DNA from: Poa pratensis
Taxonomy: Eukaryota; Streptophyta; Magnoliopsida; Poales; Poaceae
Length of the DNA: 64,000 nt
NCBI GenBank assembly: GCA_947311845.1
Contig: CAMZMU010000063.1
Location: forward strand, 122,977,259-123,041,258
Reading direction: 5' to 3'
Positions 58,295 to 64,000 of this stretch are shown here, piece after piece. The notes under the pieces were generated by a model. It had not been told where the DNA came from. It was given only the letters and a program-made list of their open reading frames with translations, and made no database searches. A program made the position numbers and the translations under genes. How positions within the stretch are numbered: the first letter of the stretch is position 1; each line of letters starts with the position of its first letter.

Positions 58295-59076
58295 CTTACC
58301 CCTGAATTCCCAACCACATTAATTCGGGAGGCATCAAATCAAAATGCAATTTATTTACAGGCGCGGGGTACTATTACCTGAGAAGAAGATGGTGCATTGC
58401 TCTAAACATCATGAATCGATCATGCAATGCAACTTCGTCGCTGTGTTTCCTGCGCAGCTTCTTCCACAGGAAGAGCTAGCTATCTCAGTAGCTCTGGTAT
58501 TTGCTTGTGATGAGCTAGCCAGTGTGATTGCTCAGTTTCAGTTCGATCGAGAGTACCTGTCTTTGAATTAAGAGGACATGCTTTATCTATCAGTGTCGGT
58601 GACATACAGCCTAACAGGCTGAAAGAGTTTTGGCTCAATGGTGCTGTTGCTCTTCTTTTCTGATGTGCGATGCGTGCCAACTGGCATATAAATTGAGTTT
58701 TCTCCACTCGCTTTTTACTCCATATAAATTGAGCCACAGCTTTTCTTACAGAAATGTGAAAAGAGTCAGAGACCATAAAATTTAGGAATAACTTCGTTAT
58801 TCAAAGCTGGTAGCTTGTTCACTAATCCCTTGTGCAAACTGGTTCGCACGGCAGCCCGGTCATGATGTATGTTCAGAACAAAATACAGTTTTCTTTCGGA
58901 AGCAACAAAGCAGTACAGTAAAACCTACAAAATAGTGCAAACAAAGGGAGCAAAATGGAGTACAGGACACATTCCCCCTCTATCCATTTATAACAATACA
59001 AATGTTGAACAGGATGGTCCCTCATACTGATAACAAGAGAGATGAACTGTTCCAATCGGAAGCTCCATAGCAGACC
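58295..59076. other. Intergenic between SDR and mS35, no gene
   Basis: It would hold the SDR promoter (near 58300-58400) and the 3' UTR of mS35. The 98-codon minus frame at 58480-58776 shows no motif. Confidence 0.5.
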
Positions 59077-62000
59077 TTATGCAGCTACCCTTAGTTTCTG
59101 TGTCTTCGTCCTCAGTCGGTCCATGAACTGAGAATTAGCCTTAAGCCTCCCCTTAACATAAGCATTTCTAGCATCATCAGCCAAGACGTCAGCTTTCATC
59201 GCATCTTCCGCAAGAGCATACAGTGTCCTCAAGCAATCTTTTCTGTTCTCTTCGCGATGTTCAAACCTGCAGAAGCAATTGAGTTGTTATCTACAAGTAG
59301 CACCAGGTGATGTTTGTAAGAATACCTTCCAGTAGCATCAAGTCTGCAAGTATAATAAGCCGAAGAACCTTGACCTTAATAGGGTTATTCACCGTAACAC
59401 ATTTAAACAAAAAAATACTAGCATTCTTCAATATTTCTATATTTCAAAAATCAGCTTATGTTTGCCAAACCAGAAATTTTAAGGACATCCAACAAGTACC
59501 TTGAAAAATGAGCAGACACCTATCAGCAAACCACACTGCCAAGTGCAGAGGCAAAGGCAAGATAGAGATCGCGCTTAATTGACTTACATATCGAGAGTGT
59601 TTAACATGGCTGGCCGACTAAAGGAATATGTACTTGTTTAATCATGGGTTTTTCATGTGACAATTAACAGTTGCAACATTCATCTAACAAATGTTTTCTT
59701 TTACTACCTGGACACAGAATCTGAATAAGGCACAGGAATTAATGCATCTATAGAAAGTACAGTTGTGCAAACAGGAAAAAATCCGGCATACCTTTCACTG
59801 ATTATTGTAAGCTCATCTTTTCCTGAATTATACCTCTTACCAACAACCTCACGTAATCGACGGAAAGCATGCCGTGAAAGTCCCAGTTCCTTGACGGTTA
59901 CACTGAGTTTAACCTTCCTATTTTTGGGATGCCATGCATCACCACCAGGAGCAAAGACAATAGTTGACTCCCACCTAAGAACAGGTCCTGCACCAGGTGG
60001 ATCATTCAACTTAACACTCTTATTATCTGGTTTGGAAAGTTCATCACAGTTGGCGGCTCTGCTTCCATTACTGCTGTGTATTCCGCGACCATCTTATCCT
60101 CAAATTCTTTGAATAGCTCATAAGCCTGCTCAGGTTCAAGCTCCCCCCTCTCGCACATGTCCTCCAACTCATTATATTTGGCCTCCGACTTTTCCTTTAT
60201 CTCATCTTGATGTAATACAGGATATAGAAAAGGAGTCAAAAACATATCAACACAGAAAAAAAAATACAGAGAATATCAAAAGGACACAGACACGGTCCAA
60301 ACAGATATAACAGTATGCTAAGGCATGCACACAAAAAATGAAAAAATAATGATTCGGAGGATCTTCATATCTACGTACTAACCTGCACAAGTGAATAACT
60401 AGGGTGTTTGCAACTACACAACCTATTGAAATCAAACCAGATAGAATGTAAAAAGAGCCACATATCAGTCAAAGATGTACATTCAGTTGACAGGGAATGG
60501 TGATTGCCAGTATGGTAATCTGAATGAATACCAATTCTATCTCTGTAACAGTAAGTCCAACATTTAATTCATAATATCTGCAATCTGCAACTTATAAACT
60601 AATATTTAAGTGTTTTCTTTAGTAACAAATCGGTGGAAAAAAAGGTTCATTATTAAGAAGAATTTCTCTTAGTGGGCAGGCATATATCTGTGCTAATGGT
60701 TATTATTTTATTACGTCTGAAGACAAGCATACTGTGCATCCGCGTACTCTGCGAGCCCAGAAAACTCGCAAGGCTTTCTAAGTATCAAGCGGAAGCCAGG
60801 CAGGTACTAGTAGACTGAATACAGAGGCAAAGAGGACATGGTACTAGCTGAATTTCGTTCATGGTGTTGCTCGCTAGGGTAAGGGCCAGGAATGCTGGCC
60901 AAACAGGAGGCTTTCATTAGGCAAGACAACGTGTGCCTAATAGATGGAAACAAAATAATTGACTCAGAAGAAGCAAACTAATTATAGAAATCCATCTCTA
61001 ATAGATGGAATCTAATTATCTTGTATTGCTACTAGAGATGGAGAGATGCTGCTTCACTATTGGAGGGCCTTTTGCCATTAGAGATGAAACACAATATGAT
61101 AGTGCTATAGACATCTAGATCTGAATTAAGAATAAATGCAGAAGTCTTCTATCTTGGAGGCTTCAGAAATACTAGCGACAGCCGCAAGTGGTACTAGTAT
61201 AAGGACTGGCATGCATAACAAGTCATTCACTACACTGACCAGGACTGATCAACTAAGTCAGAATGAGAGACCAGCAATCTTTCTGCAGCCAAACTACTGC
61301 AGCGCACGTAATAGAATTGCATCTGCATGCACGAACCAGTTTAACTAAAAGTCCGAACTGAACCAGTTTAACTAAAAGTTCGAACTGATCGAGAAAGGTG
61401 TGCAATGCACTTATACTTCAATACTCCCACTCACATGTGGCTCCCCCAGCGCCAAAAATTACACCAAAACTGGGCTGTTTAAAAAAAAAAACTGCGCTAG
61501 CTAGGTCTTGAACTCAAGACCTCATGGCTCCAATACCATGTAGAATTGCATTAACCAAAAGTCCGAACTGTGGAGAAAGGTTTGTAATGCAATTATACAT
61601 TTCAACATACGTAAGGTGGAAAAAATGACAGGCACGTCTATCAAGTTGACCATAACATATCTTCGAAGAGGTCGGAGCATGACTACATCCCTTGAAGATA
61701 TGTAACTTAAACTGTTTATGCCATGAAGCTCTGAGCCTCTGAGTAATAACTGTCAATTTTTTCATGCCCTACATATGTGCATTGTTAATTTTGAAAACTT
61801 TCAGAAAACTAAGAAGCCAAATGAAGTTAACGTTATAATGGTTCATTTTGTCTCTATCTAGTGATGCAAATATTTGGACACATTTTGTGAACTGCATTAA
61901 CCAAAAGTCCGAACTGTGGAGAAAGGTTTGTAATGCAATTATACATTTCAACATACGTAAGGTGGAAAAAATGACAGGCACGTCTACCAAGTTGACCATA

Positions 62001-63724
62001 ACAAATCTTCGAAGAGGTCGAAGCATGACTACATCCCTTGAAGATATGTAACTTAAACTGTTTATGCCATGAAGCTCTGAGCCTCTGAGTAATAACTGTC
62101 AATTTTTTCATGCCCTACATATGTGCATTGTTAATTTTGAAAACTTTCAGAAAACTAAGAAGCCAAATGAAGTTAACGTTATAATGGTTCCTTTTGTCTC
62201 TATCTAGTGATGCAAATATTTGGACACATTTTGTGAACTGAAATGAAAAGAACTGAAACCTCAGTGTTTTTTTTAATATAGAACTTACATGCAATCTCAT
62301 TAGATAATAATCGAATCACCAAGTATTTTTGTAATTTTACCCCAACTGGCAAACCTGAAACACTACGCCAAACAAATCTAGCTATCGTGGAGCTAATTTG
62401 CCAAATAAATCTTATTTCTCATAAGTTTGTTGAAAATATAAACTGCTTCATCTAAGGTTTTGCCCCAGTTCATCAAAGGAAACTACATTCTACCCAAGCA
62501 AGATTAAAGATTGTATTTGCAAAAGATCTAATTCCTCCATAGCAAATAGAGCAAGAGGGAAAGAAATTCCACTGACCAGGTAGTAGCTTATCCCAGCGTA
62601 GCATGCCCTCGAAGGTATCCTCACAGTCCTTCATGTTACTCAGGTCGCTCTGTGCATTCTTGATCATATCATCCCACACGGAGTTATCCAAGTCCCCCAA
62701 GTTCACCTCCAAGTTGTTCTCCTTCGCGTACTGCTTCACTTCCTCCTTCGCGAACCGCCTCAATTCCTCCTTCGAGTACTCCTTCATCTTCCTCAGCCTT
62801 TCCTTAGCTGATGGCCCCTTGGTCATAGCATCCCACTTGGTGTCATCCATGTTAAAGTACTTCTCTTCCTTCATCTTTTTCTCAACATACTGCTCGCGTT
62901 GTACAGGTCGGTGATCTCTTCATCCGTGTCATGTACCTCATCGTAGTCCTCCATAATGTCCTTTTCACTGACCTCGATCTTGTGATACGGCCGGTCGTGC
63001 AGCTCCTCGATGAGCTCATCATCGGTGTCGTTGTGTGCATCTGTGAGCACCCGCTGGAGGACGCCCTCGGCGACAGACGGTAGCTCGTCCTCCTCATCCA
63101 CGGTGTAGTAAGCGTTCAACCTCCGCTTCAACTCTGCAATCAGTGGCATCAGTCAGAAGATCGTTTCAATATTGGTACACAAGCCATGACAATGGAAGGA
63201 AGGGCAGGCATTTTTCAAGATCGAGTAGTACAAAGTGCTTCTGGGCGTGGCATTTCGTCGAACAGGTGGTAACCTAGCTACTGTGTCCTTACGCACGTTC
63301 AATTCTGCTCGGAAGTGAGGAAATGCGGGCGGAAACAGCGTTACTACGGGTGGTGCATTTGGTCGAGCAGGAGGAGTGGTGCGAGGCGACAGGAAAAAAT
63401 GTGCGTGCTTCCGCTCTGTGGCTGGCGGCGCATCTGGTCGAGCCACCAGTGTCGTGCGTCCGTTGGGTCGAGAGGGCGAGGGTGTTTGGAGGCAATACCT
63501 GCGTTGGGGACATCGGCAAAGGACGGAGGAGGGGGAGGCGGTTGCGCGGCGGCCGGAGGAGGGGGAGGCGACGGCGCTGCGTCCGGCGGCGAGGCGTCGT
63601 CGGAGAGGAGGCGACGGGAGTGAAGGAAAGGGAGGGTGCTCTTGGTTGCGGGGATGCGAGAGAGAGGTGGGGATGGGCGGAGGCTGTGGGAGTGGCGGTG
63701 GAGGTGGGTGAGGAAGCGCCTCAT
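59077..63724 (-). CDS. Mitochondrial small-subunit ribosomal protein mS35 (S24/S35 family), four exons
   Basis: Exons: 63724-63499, 63133-62577, 60205-59792, 59266-59077, all with GT-AG junctions in matching phases. Exon 1 starts MRRFLTHLHRHSHSLRPSPP, an Arg/Ser-rich mitochondrial presequence, then a Pro-rich linker. Exon 2 is acidic and helical (DEEDELPSVAEGVLQ, HDRPYHKIEVSEKDIMEDY, EELRRFAKEEVKQYAKE). Exon 3 carries the family core: DPPGAGPVLRWESTIVFAPGG, KNRKVKLSVTVKELGLS and RLREVVGKRYNSGKDELT. Exon 4 continues FEHREENRKDCLRTLYALAE and ends LRVAA. It builds the mitoribosome small subunit. Two single-base losses are visible: exon 2 near 62893-62897 and exon 3 near 60030-60045. As this is normally an essential, low-copy gene, sequence error is likely. 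Confidence 0.88.
61490..61546 (-). repeat. tRNA-derived (SINE-like) fragment
   Basis: Minus strand reads CATGGTATTGGAGCCATGAGG followed by TCTTGAGTTCAAGACCT, the head of a tRNA-related sequence with a B-box-like GAGTTCAAGAC, next to an A/T homopolymer (61480-61491). Looks like a truncated SINE or Met-tRNA-like relic. Confidence 0.4.
61548..62239. repeat. Two tandem copies of a 346-bp segment in the mS35 intron
   Basis: 61548-61893 and 61894-62239 both begin GCATTAACCAAAAGTCCGAA and end CATTTTGTGAACTG. Only a few base differences are visible, so this is a recent duplication. The paired minus-strand frames (83-85 codons) are by-products of the repeat. Confidence 0.92.
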
Positions 63725-64000
63725 GGCGGCGGCGGCCGGGAGGGAGGGAGAAGAGGGGCGGCGGCCGATCGGAGAGAGTGGCTGTTTTTGGGGTTCAGGG
63801 TTTCAGGTGGGGCCAGGTTGGCAGCGAAAAAGAGCATCTCAAACAATTGGCCCTGCTTAAGTTAGAGCACATTGGATTTCCGGTTAGTTGAAAAAGAGAG
63901 AATGAAGAAAGAGAATAAAACATAATGAAAATGGACACGGTGTTTTGGGTCGTAGGTGTAGATTCACCCGTTATGTAAAATACTCTTAAATATATTTTAA
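63725..64000 (-). promoter_or_regulatory. 5' UTR and promoter region of mS35
   Basis: GC-rich near the ATG, turning AT-rich beyond about 63860. No clear TATA box at a standard distance, as is common for housekeeping genes. Plus-strand frames here are shadows. Confidence 0.4.

Larger units (their letters stand above)
60206..62576 (-). other. Large second intron of mS35 with insertions
   Basis: 2371 bp, AT-rich. Holds a tRNA-derived fragment (about 61490-61546) and a recent 346-bp tandem duplication (61548-62239). No separate gene was found. Confidence 0.7.

Noticed and set aside
61514..62111. Paired 83-85 codon minus frames with near-identical proteins
   Set aside because: They come from the 346-bp intron duplication; the duplicated protein similarity reflects DNA duplication, not conserved coding.

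Overview
This window is plant nuclear DNA, almost certainly from a large-genome grass. The evidence is intron-containing genes with plant protein families, nested LTR retrotransposons primed by initiator-Met tRNA, Stowaway MITEs with CTCCCTCCGT ends, CACTA elements and PIF/Harbinger DNA. The GCGGTACTACCGC motif and the overall transposon mix suggest Pooideae (wheat, barley or ryegrass relatives), but that is inference.

Layout. 1-2641: an old LTR-retrotransposon remnant cut by a solo LTR (328-1369). 2705-38704: one PIF/Harbinger-type element, recognised by a pair of related 46-bp terminal inverted repeats 36 kb apart. Its 5' half (leader exon, transposase N-terminus, Myb-like exon; minus strand) is present three times in 2.1-kb tandem units. 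Two long elements sit inside the unit that reaches the left end. One is a 13.9-kb non-autonomous large retrotransposon derivative (LARD, 5169-19052, TSD AACTC). The other is a 14.0-kb Ty3/gypsy chromovirus with Tekay/Del-like features (20061-34045, TSD GAACT). The two share PBS, PPT, LTR ends and an extra upstream ORF, so the second is a plausible mobiliser of the first. Both LTR families also share a TATA box, a GC-rich leader and an exon-intron-exon pattern with a conserved 81-nt exon. The LARD also carries an antisense ORF for a small membrane protein with an ideal Kozak start.

38705-43277: an intronless dirigent-protein gene (39818-40390), two Stowaway MITEs and a seven-copy 163-bp tandem array (41352-42653). 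43278-52726: a 9.4-kb non-autonomous CACTA element carrying the last two exons of a Bax inhibitor-1 gene, itself invaded by a 3.9-kb CACTA element (47868-51802). 52727-57327: AT-rich DNA with old repeats, a MITE and an unidentified gene remnant with one nonsense codon. 57328-58294: a two-exon short-chain dehydrogenase/reductase (minus) with a 1-base frameshift in a G run. 59077-63724: a four-exon gene for mitochondrial small-subunit ribosomal protein mS35 (minus), again with two single-base frameshifts.

The only plausible host genes are the dirigent, the SDR and mS35. Single-base indels occur in the conserved genes, between otherwise near-identical LTRs, and at many points in pol, so residual sequencing or assembly indels are a serious alternative to genuine pseudogenisation. 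All identifications come from reading the sequence and translations; no database was searched.
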